NCBI GenBank assembly: GCA_049515175.1
Contig: JBEKUI010000072.1
Location: forward strand, 1 to 22,414
Direction of reading: 5' to 3'
Length of the DNA stretch: 22,414 nt
DNA from: JACQNR01 sp049515175
GTDB lineage: Bacteria; Acidobacteriota; Terriglobia; UBA7540
Notes under the pieces: generated by a model
Seen by the model: the letters and a program-made list of their open reading frames with translations, nothing else
What the model was told of the DNA's origin: nothing
Databases searched by the model: none
Translations under genes and position numbers: made by a program
Shown here: positions 7,885 through 17,000 of the stretch, one piece after another
How the letters are laid out: each line of letters starts with the position of its first letter
How positions within the stretch are numbered: position 1 is the first letter of the stretch

Positions 7885-10143
7885 ATGAAGAAACCGAAAT
7901 TTCTGTTCGTCGTTATCCTGGTCGTGGCCGCTCCTCTCCTGGCCACCGGCACCGTTTTCTGGCAGGTGGCGACTTACGAGGAGTTACTCCAGGGCACGCT
8001 ACACGATGTTTCGCTGACTAAGGACGGGGCACTCCGCCTGGCGCCCGAGGCCAAAACGATTTTCAATCTCGAAGAAACCCTGGCTTTAGCGCTCGCTACG
8101 GACAAGGCACGGAACATCTATATCGGGACGGGTCATCAAGGGAAGGTTTTCAAAGTGGACCCGAGCGGGAAAGGGTCGGTCTTTTTCACGGCGCACGAGG
8201 CAGAAATATTCGCGCTCGCAGCGGCTCCGGACGGCGCTCTCTTTGTGGGCAGTTCGCCGGAAGGGAAAATTTACCGAGTCACGCCAGACGGCAAGTCCAC
8301 CGTGTTCAACGATCCCAAGGCCAAGTACATTTGGGCCCTCGCCTTTGACAGCAAGGGCAATCTATTCGCTGCCACTGGAGACCAGGGAAAGATATTCAAG
8401 ATTGACCCGGCCGGGCAGGCGACGGTTTTCTTCGACAGCAAGCAGACCCACATCATGTGCCTCACTTTTGACCCCAAGGGCAATCTTCTGGCGGGGAGCG
8501 TACCCGACGGGCTGATCTACCGCATCGATCCACAAGGCAAGGCTTTTGTACTTTACCAGGCAAGCTACCCCGAGATTCATGATCTTGTTCTCGACGCCGA
8601 GGGCAGGATTTACGCGGCGGCTCTCGGCGGCGCGGGAGGCAAGGGGACGCCATCCCTCTTCCCCTCCGGCGGCCCGGCAGGGCCAGTCCAAGGCGGGGTG
8701 ACCACCATCACCGTCACCGCAAGCACCGAAACTCCTTCCAAGGATTCCAAGGAGGTTCCGGCCCAGTCGCCGGGCCAGGCCCAGGCTGCGGGGGCCGCAG
8801 GTCGCCCGGCACCGCAGGCTGCCCCCTTCCCCATGCCGCAGATTCCTCAGGGTCGTGGCGCACTGATTCTGGTCCGGCCCGACCAGACAGTGGAGACTGT
8901 ATGGAATTCGAACAGCGAGAGTGTGTTCGGATTAGCCGTTCGCGGACAGCATGTCTTGTTTTCCACGGACTCGAACGGGCGAATTTTCGACCTCACTGCC
9001 TCGCCCGACCGGCCGGAGCTAACGCTCTTGGCCCAGACACGGGAGTCCCTAGCCAGCCGACTGCTGTTGCAAGGCTCGGATCTTTACATCGCCACCAGTA
9101 ACATCGCCAAGTTGTTCCAGCTTTCCGTGCGCTTAGGCAAAGAAGGAACTTACGAGTCGCCTGTCAAGGACACGAAGTTCGTATCAAAGTGGGGAAACCT
9201 GGCTTGGAAGGCGGAAATGCCTGCCGGATCCGAGCTTGAGTTCTACTCCCGCTCCGGCAACTCTGACCGCCCGGATCCGACTTGGAGCGATTGGTCTGGG
9301 CCTTATAAGACCGCCGAAGGATCGGCGATTCAAAATCTCCCGGCCCGGTTCCTTCAATGGAAAGCCGTCCTGAAATCCACAAGCGACAAAAGCCCGGAGC
9401 TCACTGAGGTGACGATTTCGTACATTAATCAGAACCTGCCACCGCAGATCCGCTCTCTGGCTGTCAGTGGTGGCGGTGAAAGAACCAGCCCAACTGGTAC
9501 ACCAATGAGCGCTCCGCCGGGAACAATTACGGTTGCCGGAGGTTCGTCAGGTTCAGCGGGTTCCGGAGCGCAGACCAAGTCTCCCCTTACCTTTACCTGG
9601 CAGGCCGACGACCCCAATGGTGATCAGCTCGTGTATTCTGTGTTCGTGCGGGCCGCTGATGAGCAGGAATGGCACTTGCTAAAAGACAAAATTCGGCAGA
9701 CAAGCTACACCCTGGAGGCCAGCTCCCTCCCAGACGGCAAGTACGTCGGGCGCGTGGTGGCATCGGATGAAGAATCGAACTCGCCCGACACGGCACGGAC
9801 TGGGGAATTGGTCAGCGCCCCCTTCTGGGTGGATAACACTCCTCCAGTGGTCAGCGTTGCGAGAAGCGATATATCCGGAGATAGCGTGCAAGTTCAATTC
9901 CATGTACAAGATACAACGTCGGTCTTGCGCGGCGCTGAGGTCTCTCTGGATGGCAAAGACTGGCATGACGCGCTTTCCGATGACGGTGTGGTCGATTCAA
10001 AACAGGAGACTTTTACAGTCAAGCTGAGCAAGCTCGGACAGGGCGAGCACATCATTGTCCTCCGCGCGGTCGACGTAACCGGTAACGTTGGGCTGGGCAA
10101 GGCGGTCGTTCGCATCGCCGCAGGAGCCGGAACGCAGCACTAA
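7885..10143 (+). CDS. Secreted beta-propeller protein with C-terminal fibronectin/Ig-like domains
   Basis: A 752-residue exported protein; the hydrophobic N-terminus (residues 5-25) is a signal peptide or anchor. Four consecutive repeats of exactly 41 residues (about 69-109, 110-150, 151-191, 192-232) share the pattern A-L-A-x-D-x-x-G-N-L-x-x-G-x-x-x-G-K-I-x-[KR]-[VI]-D-P-x-G, typical of NHL/SMP-30-like propeller blades. A fifth blade is interrupted by a low-complexity insert rich in Gly, Pro, Ala and Gln (about 248-325), after which more blade-like strands follow. The second half (about 500-752) resembles a fibronectin type III module followed by an Ig-like module (PPVVSVARSD to the end). 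No catalytic motif is evident, so a binding or scaffolding role outside the cytoplasm is the safest guess. GAAGG at 7873-7877 supports the ATG. It is probably co-transcribed with the S55 gene, hinting at a shared envelope function. Confidence 0.82.
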   Translation: MKKPKFLFVVILVVAAPLLATGTVFWQVATYEELLQGTLHDVSLTKDGALRLAPEAKTIFNLEETLALALATDKARNIYIGTGHQGKVFKVDPSGKGSVFFTAHEAEIFALAAAPDGALFVGSSPEGKIYRVTPDGKSTVFNDPKAKYIWALAFDSKGNLFAATGDQGKIFKIDPAGQATVFFDSKQTHIMCLTFDPKGNLLAGSVPDGLIYRIDPQGKAFVLYQASYPEIHDLVLDAEGRIYAAALGGAGGKGTPSLFPSGGPAGPVQGGVTTITVTASTETPSKDSKEVPAQSPGQAQAAGAAGRPAPQAAPFPMPQIPQGRGALILVRPDQTVETVWNSNSESVFGLAVRGQHVLFSTDSNGRIFDLTASPDRPELTLLAQTRESLASRLLLQGSDLYIATSNIAKLFQLSVRLGKEGTYESPVKDTKFVSKWGNLAWKAEMPAGSELEFYSRSGNSDRPDPTWSDWSGPYKTAEGSAIQNLPARFLQWKAVLKSTSDKSPELTEVTISYINQNLPPQIRSLAVSGGGERTSPTGTPMSAPPGTITVAGGSSGSAGSGAQTKSPLTFTWQADDPNGDQLVYSVFVRAADEQEWHLLKDKIRQTSYTLEASSLPDGKYVGRVVASDEESNSPDTARTGELVSAPFWVDNTPPVVSVARSDISGDSVQVQFHVQDTTSVLRGAEVSLDGKDWHDALSDDGVVDSKQETFTVKLSKLGQGEHIIVLRAVDVTGNVGLGKAVVRIAAGAGTQH

Positions 10144-10226
10144 GCCCGGTCGATTCTAGGAATCCGACGGGTTAAACAGCCCCCCCGTAGGATACAACTT
10201 CATTAATTCGAGCCGCATCTCAATGG

Positions 10227-10892
10227 ATGGAGTCGAGGCGCGGCCGATCAAAGAGCGTTTTGAGCGCCGACAAAATAACGCCTGGCAAGGCCAGCGCCGA
10301 CACTCAACTGATTGCGCGGGCGCAGCGAGGGGGCGAAGCCGCCTTCGAAGCGCTTTTCAACGCGCATAAGAGGCGCGTCTATTCCCTGTGCTTGCGCATG
10401 ACAGGCGATACAGCGGAAGCGGAGGATCTAGCTCAGGAAGCTTTTCTGCAGTTGTTCCGGAAGATCTCCACCTTCCGCGGCGAGTCGGCGTTTACGACTT
10501 GGTTGCACCGCCTGGTGGTGAACGTCGTGCTGATGCACCTTCGCAAGAAAGCGGTTCAGACGGTCTCGCTCGACGAACCCGACACTTCGCAGGACGAGCC
10601 GATCAAGCGCGATTACGGCGAGGATGACCTCAGACTGCTGGGCTCGGTGGACCGAATCCGATTGAACCAGGCCATTGGCTCTCTGCCGCCGGGTTACCGA
10701 AATGTGTTCCTGCTTCACGATGTCGAGGGTTACGAGCACAACGAGATTGCCCGCATGATGAATTGCTCGATCGGCAACTCCAAGTCGCAGCTCCACAAGG
10801 CGCGCTTGAAGCTGCGGGAGCTCTTGCGCAGCGAAAGGAAGGAAGCCAGGGCCGGGGCACCCCCTGAACTGGCGTTGGAGAACGAAAGGTAA
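10227..10892 (+). CDS. RNA polymerase ECF-type sigma factor (sigma-70 family)
   Basis: A 221-residue sigma factor. Region 2 spans about residues 35-105, with the signature DTAEAEDLAQEAFLQLFRKI followed by FRGESAFTTWLHRLVVN. Region 4 spans about 145-200, with LPPGYRNVFLLHDVEGYEHNEIARMM and the recognition helix leading into LHKARLKLRELL. Region 3 is absent, as in ECF sigma factors. There is a 25-30 residue basic leader before region 2; no clear ribosome binding site precedes ATG 10227, so a start slightly downstream (TTG at 10260) cannot be excluded. The stop lies 8 nt before the anti-sigma gene, and the DUF4097 gene follows, so the three form one operon. By analogy with other ECF/ZAS pairs the factor is probably held inactive at the membrane by the next gene product. 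Confidence 0.92.
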   Translation: MESRRGRSKSVLSADKITPGKASADTQLIARAQRGGEAAFEALFNAHKRRVYSLCLRMTGDTAEAEDLAQEAFLQLFRKISTFRGESAFTTWLHRLVVNVVLMHLRKKAVQTVSLDEPDTSQDEPIKRDYGEDDLRLLGSVDRIRLNQAIGSLPPGYRNVFLLHDVEGYEHNEIARMMNCSIGNSKSQLHKARLKLRELLRSERKEARAGAPPELALENER

Positions 10893-10900
10893 GGCGTCTT

Positions 10901-11596
10901 ATGTCAGGACTGAAGAACGATTCGGGACATAACGCGGCGGCGTGCCGCCAGTTTGACCTTGACCTGCAATCCTACTTGGAAGGCGAGGGCCGGACGGAAG
11001 TGCCCGCCCACGCTCGCGAGTGTGCCTATTGTGCGGTGACCCTGGCGGACATGGAGCAGCTTCGCGTGGCGAGCCGGGAGCTACCAGTAGGAGAACCCCC
11101 GGCGCGCCTCTGGTCGAACATCCGCGCCACACTGAGGGCGGAAGGAATTATCCATGATCCCGCGCCCGCGTGGTCGCGCTGGATTCCCAGGTTGTTCCCC
11201 AGTCCGGCACCGGTGGGGGCCCTGGCAGGCTTGGCCGCATTAGCTCTGGTCCTGCTACTCTCTCCGCAGAACTTTGAGAAGTCGGGCACCTCGAATATAC
11301 TTCCCAACGGTGAGCCGGTCACGGTCGCGGCTCTTATGCCGACGGGCGTGGACGTTGACATGGTCCGCACCGTGAAGGAGATGGAAGAATCCTATTGGTC
11401 CCGTGAAAGCTCCGTGGAGCCGGGGCTTCAAGAAACTTATAAAAAGAGCCTGGAAACCTTGGACGCCTCGATTGATGAGTGCGTTCTTCATTGCAAGCGC
11501 GAACCAAGCAACGCGCTGGCCCGGCATTATCTGATGCTTGCCTATCAATCAAAGGCTGAAGTTCTTGCGTCGGCGTTGGAACCTAGCAATCGCTAA
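10901..11596 (+). CDS. ZAS-type anti-sigma factor with one membrane segment
   Basis: A 231-residue protein. The N-terminal 50 residues carry the zinc-binding anti-sigma signature: Cys15, a YLEGE helix, then H-x3-C-x2-C (His37, Cys41, Cys44). A hydrophobic segment at about 104-121 (VGALAGLAALALVLLL) places the zinc domain in the cytoplasm and the remaining 110 residues outside. The outer part ends in a helical region (ETYKKSLETLDASIDECVLHC... to the end) that may be TPR-like. The ribosome binding site AAAGGTAAGG overlaps the stop codon of the sigma gene, so translation of the two is probably coupled. It most likely sequesters the ECF factor encoded just upstream; the signal that releases it is unknown. 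Confidence 0.85.
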   Translation: MSGLKNDSGHNAAACRQFDLDLQSYLEGEGRTEVPAHARECAYCAVTLADMEQLRVASRELPVGEPPARLWSNIRATLRAEGIIHDPAPAWSRWIPRLFPSPAPVGALAGLAALALVLLLSPQNFEKSGTSNILPNGEPVTVAALMPTGVDVDMVRTVKEMEESYWSRESSVEPGLQETYKKSLETLDASIDECVLHCKREPSNALARHYLMLAYQSKAEVLASALEPSNR

Positions 11597-11620
11597 GCTC
11601 AGCGAAAAGGATAAACTACC

Positions 11621-12511
11621 TTGAGCAGGCAAAATTCGTTTCCGCGACGCAAGAGACTGCTGTCCTATTTGGCAGCGCTGGTGGTCGGTCCGCTGGTTGT
11701 CTGGGCCGCCGAGCCCGTCCGTATCGAGAAGACATTCGACACGATCCCGGACCCCGAAGTCAGCCTGAGCAACATGCGTGGGCAGGTCGTCGTGCGCGGA
11801 TGGGAGAAAGACCAGGTGCACACGATCTGCAACGTGGCTTCACCCCGCATGGAGATTGACACTGAAACGATCCCCCACACGGGGAAAGCCGAAAGGTTGC
11901 AACTGAAAGCCCACGCCGTGGACCCTTCGGTGACTCCCAGTGAAGAGAACGCGGACTGCACACTCGACGTACCGGCCGGTGCCAGCATCGACATTCAGAA
12001 CCGGCAAGGCAGTATTCAGATCGAAAAACTGACCGGTCAGCACGCTCGTCTCGAGTCTGCGGACGCGAACATTACGGCCACGGATGTGGGCGGCCACCTG
12101 ACGGCTCGTTCCATGCGCGGCGATATCGATGTCGTACGCCCTGCCGGGCGGGTAGAGGCTTATTCCATCACTGGCAATCTGAAGTTCACAGATCCCACGA
12201 GCAAAGATTTGCGTGCCAACACCAACTCGGGCCACATCTCTTATCAGGGTGACTTTGCACCGGCTGGCCAATACATCCTTTCTACATACAGCGGCAACAT
12301 TGCCGTCGTTTTGCCTCCCTCGGCGTCTTTCGAGCTGACCGCCAAAACGGTCAAGGGCAAGGTGGAAAACGCCTTTTCATTAAAGCCGGCGCGCCACACC
12401 ACGCTGCCTTTCCCCTCGGCAAACAGCCTGTTCGGAACCTACCGCACAGGCAATGCGACCGTGGAGCTGACCTCCTTCAGCGGGCGGATCAACCTCCGGC
12501 CTCAGCCCTGA
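11621..12511 (+). CDS. Secreted DUF4097-type beta-strand repeat protein
   Basis: A 296-residue protein starting at TTG 11621, preceded by GAAAAGG (11604-11610) with 10-nt spacing; no ATG would keep the signal peptide (residues about 10-30, ending VVWAAEP). The mature part is a right-handed beta-solenoid-like array of strands with repeated G-x-I-x-[VI] turns, such as RQGSIQIEKL, MRGDIDVVR, ITGNLKF, NSGHISYQG, YSGNIAVVL and FSGRINLRP. This is the usual look of DUF4097/DUF4098 'putative adhesin' proteins. Such genes commonly sit behind sigma/anti-sigma pairs, and this one follows the anti-sigma gene after 24 nt, so it is probably part of the regulon or the sensory apparatus. The molecular function is unknown. 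Confidence 0.82.
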   Translation: MSRQNSFPRRKRLLSYLAALVVGPLVVWAAEPVRIEKTFDTIPDPEVSLSNMRGQVVVRGWEKDQVHTICNVASPRMEIDTETIPHTGKAERLQLKAHAVDPSVTPSEENADCTLDVPAGASIDIQNRQGSIQIEKLTGQHARLESADANITATDVGGHLTARSMRGDIDVVRPAGRVEAYSITGNLKFTDPTSKDLRANTNSGHISYQGDFAPAGQYILSTYSGNIAVVLPPSASFELTAKTVKGKVENAFSLKPARHTTLPFPSANSLFGTYRTGNATVELTSFSGRINLRPQP

Positions 12512-12602
12512 GGCCTGCCCTTCAGCCTGGAGGCCGTGGCGCTCCTCCTCGGCACTGCCTCGGATTCCCATCCATTCCCAAGTCAAAGGAAAGGCCGGAA
12601 GA

Positions 12603-12631
12603 TTGCGCCCCATCGACGGCGCCCCTATAAT
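12603..12631 (+). promoter_or_regulatory. Predicted promoter of aroK
   Basis: A perfect TATAAT (12626-12631) lies 17 nt after a weak -35, TTGCGC (12603-12608). The predicted start near 12638 leaves a leader of about 15 nt before the ATG at 12653. Confidence 0.5.
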
Positions 12632-12652
12632 GGCTAGTCGAGCTCTTCTGGG

Positions 12653-13165
12653 ATGCGCCACCGAAAACGACAACTCATTTACTTGTTGGGCTTCATGGGA
12701 GTCGGCAAGACGACGATCGGAGCATTGCTCGCAGAGCGCCTGCACTGGCCGTTTATTGACCTCGACTCCGCCATCGAGGCGGGACAGGGCACCACCATCC
12801 GGCAGATGTTTGAAAACGCCGGGGAGCGTTTCTTCCGCGAGATTGAACGGGCCGCTTTGGAGGAAGCCTCCAAGACTGAGCCCGCCGTCATCGCCCTCGG
12901 CGGTGGAACCTTCGCCCAGCCTCAGAATCTCACCTACATTCACGAGACCGGAGGGACCACCGTCTGGCTCGATTGCCCGCTCGACGAGTTACGCCTCCGC
13001 TGCCAAGGCAAAAATGATCGTCCCCTTTTTCGGGACGCCGCCAGCTTCACCCAACTCTTTGAACAGCGTCTGCCATACTATCGCCAGGCACAGTACCGCG
13101 TGCCAACGGAAAATCAGAAACCGGAGGAGATCGTCGAGCAGATCCTTCGTCTGTCGATTACCTAA
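12653..13165 (+). CDS. aroK: Shikimate kinase
   Basis: A 170-residue P-loop kinase that phosphorylates shikimate at the 3-hydroxyl with ATP, in the chorismate pathway for aromatic amino acids. All family landmarks are visible: Walker A GFMGVGKTT (13-21), the shikimate/Mg motif IDLDSAIE (Asp36, Asp38), FFREIE, the ALGGGT motif near residues 80-86, and the lid motif RPLF starting near Arg123. The length is normal for AroK. ATG 12653 gives the usual short lead before the P-loop; the preceding TCTGGG is only a weak ribosome binding site. It has its own predicted promoter and is followed after 3 nt by a small exported protein gene of unrelated function. Confidence 0.93.
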   Translation: MRHRKRQLIYLLGFMGVGKTTIGALLAERLHWPFIDLDSAIEAGQGTTIRQMFENAGERFFREIERAALEEASKTEPAVIALGGGTFAQPQNLTYIHETGGTTVWLDCPLDELRLRCQGKNDRPLFRDAASFTQLFEQRLPYYRQAQYRVPTENQKPEEIVEQILRLSIT

Positions 13166-13168
13166 GCC

Positions 13169-13903
13169 ATGAGGAAAACAAACTCTCGTCTGAGCATTGC
13201 AGCGTATTGCCTGGTTTCGGCCAGTGTGGCAATGCAGATTTTCTCATCCTGCGAGGCTTTGGCGGTTCCCCCACCCAGCGATAATGACCGCGGCAGCTTT
13301 GTCTTCACCATTGCGGGGCAACAGGTTGGGACAGAGACTTTTGAGATCCGCACCCAGAAGGGTCAGGTTGAGGCCACGGGTAAGGTGGACCTCCGCGTCA
13401 TGCAGGAAGGAAAGACTCTGGATTTCAAGACCTCTGCCAAACTAACGCTCACATCCGATCTCGTGCCACAGAACTACGAGTGGGACCAGAAGGGCGCCCA
13501 GTCGTCCCAGCTGCAAGTTGACCTGCGCAGCACGCCGGCGACGGCCCACTATCGAACGGTTGCGGGAGGGGATGATGTGCGAGAGTTCGATCTACCCCGC
13601 AACGTGCTCATCCTCGATAGCAACGTCATCCATCACTTCGAACTGGCACTGATGCGCTTCCGGCGGGCGGGCGGTAGCAAGCAGACGTTCCCGGCTTTTG
13701 TTCCTCAGCAGGCCCTGCCCGGCAGCCTGAGCATCGAGGAAAGCGGCGAGGAAAGCGTGGACATTGACGGCAAAACCAGGAAACTCCGCCATTTCGTTCT
13801 GACAACCGAAAACGCCCAAATCGATCTCTGGGCAGATGGCCAGGACCGACTTCAAAAACTATCGATCCCCGCAGCACGGCTCGAAGTCATTCGCCAGAAG
13901 TGA
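13169..13903 (+). CDS. Exported protein of unknown function
   Basis: I do not recognise this 244-residue protein with confidence. The first 35 residues form a signal peptide (basic RKTNSR, hydrophobic core, then FSSCEALA). A lipobox reading with the Cys in FSSC is possible but poor because of Phe at -3. The mature part is rich in predicted beta strands (GSFVFTIAGQQVGTETFEI, LDFKTSAKLTLTSDLVPQ, IDLWADGQDRLQKLSIP), a pattern reminiscent of periplasmic lipid-carrier-like folds such as DUF3108-type proteins; that comparison is inference only. It starts 3 nt after the aroK stop without a visible ribosome binding site, so it may depend on translational coupling. It faces the convergent kinase gene. 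Confidence 0.7.
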   Translation: MRKTNSRLSIAAYCLVSASVAMQIFSSCEALAVPPPSDNDRGSFVFTIAGQQVGTETFEIRTQKGQVEATGKVDLRVMQEGKTLDFKTSAKLTLTSDLVPQNYEWDQKGAQSSQLQVDLRSTPATAHYRTVAGGDDVREFDLPRNVLILDSNVIHHFELALMRFRRAGGSKQTFPAFVPQQALPGSLSIEESGEESVDIDGKTRKLRHFVLTTENAQIDLWADGQDRLQKLSIPAARLEVIRQK

Positions 13904-14023
13904 ACTCGCCGAAGGAATGCATCGTCGCCCGGGCAACTGCAGGGGTCGGGCAGGGACGTCCCGAGGCTTGATTCCCTCGTCTCGTGCCTTGGCGACGAAT
14001 GTTTTCCTCGTGAGTGCAGGGGG
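13904..14023. other. Convergent intergenic region with inverted repeats, no clear terminator
   Basis: The 120-bp gap between two convergent genes contains a 7-bp outer inverted repeat, CGTCGCC (13923-13929) with GGCGACG (13991-13997), and smaller inner ones such as GGGACGTCCC and CGAGG/CCTCG. No T-rich tail follows on either strand, so a Rho-independent terminator cannot be claimed. Confidence 0.4.
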
Positions 14024-17000
14024 TCACTGGGGATAAAAGGCGAAGTTGGAAACGGCGATTTCGTCGCTTCCCGGAGCCAGCAAGCCGAATCTTCCGCTCG
14101 CCAAATTCCTGCCAGGATCCGACCAGGAATCAATCGTCACCCAACCCTTGCCGTCGAAGACTTCGTGGGTGACCGCGTTGGCCGCAACCCGCATTTGCAG
14201 AGTGTAGTAGCCTTTGTAATCAACGCCCATCGGAACCCTGGCGAGTTCCTTGGTCACGCCATTCTGGACAACGCTGCGATAAAAAGTTTTCTTGTCGGTC
14301 TGGAAGAGAACGTAGTTGCGATCGTCTGTGTAATTCAACACCCACTGCAATCGCCGGCCGCGACGCAGGGCTAGCGTCATGACAAAGCGGCCCGCCGTGG
14401 GAGTTGTCCGGAAGAGTGCGACCCCGCCACCCCGGCGAACTAACCAGTTTCCATCCTGGCTCCAGGTCTCAGGTTTCTCCCAGTCGGAGGTGTCACCTTT
14501 GCTCTCGGCGGTCAAGCTGAGGTCCACCGTCTTCGTCTCGCCCGCCGCAACATGCAGAGTGACCGATCGCGCCGCATGGCTCGGGGCCGTGGCTTTAAGG
14601 ATGTAGGTTCCCTCCGGCAGGTTCAAGTTCGTCTCCCGCACCGGGCGTGATTGCGCCTCCCCCACGCGAGCGATAGTGACTTGGCTGTCGGCAGGAGAGA
14701 CGCTCAAGTGCACGACGCCCAGTGCCGCTTCCAGCGCCACCTCGATCCCGGCCAGCCTCACAGCCTCGCCGCCGCCGAAAGATCGGACGATCCTCTTTGT
14801 TCGATATTGCTCCTTGCGAATCTCGATCGTGTGCTCGCCGGGGTTGATCCCGGAAGTCGAAAAGGCGCCGTCATCGCGTACCGTTCCCAACACCTTTTGA
14901 TCCACCACAACCTGTGCCCCCGGTAGCACGCCCTGGAGCTGCAAGGAAGCCACCGACGGGACGGGTACTAGATGGAACTCGACCTTCGCCTCCCCACCCT
15001 TGCGCACCTCGGCCTGCTGGACTTCGACCGGTTGGTAGCCTTCCTTGACCACCCGAATGTTATAAGTCTTGACCTCGAGGTTGGGTATGCGCACTTGGCC
15101 GCGCTGCGTCCTCCGACGGAATTCCCTGCCATCAATCAGGACCCGGACGTTATCCTCGCCGGTTACCACGACGAGTGTCCCCACGTTGCGGTCGGAGCTG
15201 AGGAAGGCTGTCAGGGCCGAGGCCGGACCGTTCTCTATAACCAGCTTTCTCTGGTCCTGACCTTCCCCGAGAAGGAGTTCATGCGAGCCGCGCGCCAGGT
15301 TCTCCATGTTCAAACCTGCGGGCCCAGCATCACCCACGGGCTGCCCGTCCAGGTTGGCCTTGGCCGGTCCATAGCTGGCATAGAGACGGCCGTGACTGCC
15401 CAAGTTGGAGAAGACTACAATCTTCAGCTCTCGCGCAACGATGGGCGCGCTGATCGTGGGAACCGAGCCAGCCATTGCCTCAAACTCGATGGTCGCCTCG
15501 CCGTAGCGCCCGGAAACACTCAAGGAGTGCTTGCCGGCAGAAACACTGTCCAGAATCAGTTGCCCGTCCTGAAGCTCTCCGACGGCATTCCCATCCAGGT
15601 GGACACTTCCCGCCTGGAGGTCGGTATACAGGCGAAACGTGCTGGGAAGAGGCTGAAGCGTTAGGTCGAGCGAGGCCGGCGCTCCGGCCTTCACCTGGAG
15701 AGTTGCGGATTGGGGCTGGTAGCCCGCCAAGTCGGCTTTAAGGTTGTAGGCCCCGGGCGGCAAATCCAACTGAAGATTTGAGACCCCTCGTGATTCTCCG
15801 TTAAGAATCAGTTCCGCTCCCGGGGGCGAGGTGCGAACCTCCAGGGACACCGTCGGCCCAACGACTTTCGACTTCATGTGCTTCAGTGCAAAGTAAGCGC
15901 CCGCTCCGACTAGAGCAGCTCCGAGAATGCCGACCAGAGTCACGATCAGCCACGGAAACGGCTTCTTCGGCTCTGGCTGAACTTCCGCCGGGGCAGGCAT
16001 ATCGATCCGCGGGGCTTTGCGAATCTTAGTCTCTTCGAGATCCAAAGCCCCGGTGAGCCCTGCGACAGGTGGCACACCTGCTGGTTTCGGCGGAACGACT
16101 GGAGGTTTCCGTGCCGGGCGCGTTGCCGAAGGCGGCGGTGGAGCCGGGGCGACCGATCTGGCAGCAGCCGGCGTGGCATCCGGAACCGGAGGTGCCACCT
16201 CAGGCTGAGGCCCGCGGGGCGGCGGGGTTGGCGAGATGGTCTCCGAAGGTCGTGCTTCCGGAGCAGACGGCGTGATTTGCGGAGGTTGTGCAACAGATTC
16301 GCGAAGTGCCTTTGCGCCCTGGAACAGAAGCGTCCGGTCCTCGGACTCACTCGGCTCAGCAGGTACTGCGACTGGAGGCCCAGGAGCAGCAGCCGGAGAC
16401 GCAGGCGGGGTCTCCGCGAGTGCCTGTCCGCCGCGGAATATCATCGTCCGTTCTTCCGCCACCTCAGGCTGTTCGGAAACTGCTGGCGGAACGGCGGGTG
16501 GTCCTGCCGCCAATTCCTTCCCACCGTGAAATATCATGGTCTGCTCTTCGAGATCCGCCGCGGGTTGGGCCGCGGCGCTCAGCGAGGGCAATCCCGGCGC
16601 GGTGCTGGGCTCAGGCGGGGGAGGAGCAGCAGCCTCTTTCTCCAGACGCTCCGCCAAACCGTAGAGACGCGTTTCAATCCCCGCGGCCACCGAACGCACT
16701 TCCGGGTCGGCCGCAGCCCGTTGCGCGATTACCTTCAGGCGGCCGGTCAAGGATTGGACAGCCCCGAGGTCAGCAACGGTCTCGGCCTCCTGGCCGATTT
16801 GCCCCAGTTCATCAAGGCTTTTCCGGCGCGTATCGCGTCGCTGCGCCTCGTCTATTTCGCGCTTGAGCGTGGCTTTCAATTGCGTGAGCCGGGATTCCTC
16901 AGGATAAGAGGCCAGGGCAGCCTCAACCTCCCTGAGCGCCGCCAGCGGGTCGCCCCCCGCCTGCAATTGGCGCGCCCGCGACACACACTCACCCACGAAC

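Noticed and set aside
10172..10198. Promoter for the sigma factor gene (TTAAAC and TACAAC)
   Set aside because: The spacer is only 15 nt and both hexamers are weak; an ECF-type promoter could equally be present and I could not identify one.
12500..12534. Terminator after the DUF4097 gene
   Set aside because: CCTCAG/CTGAGG and GGCCT/AGGCC can pair, but the stems are short and no T run follows.
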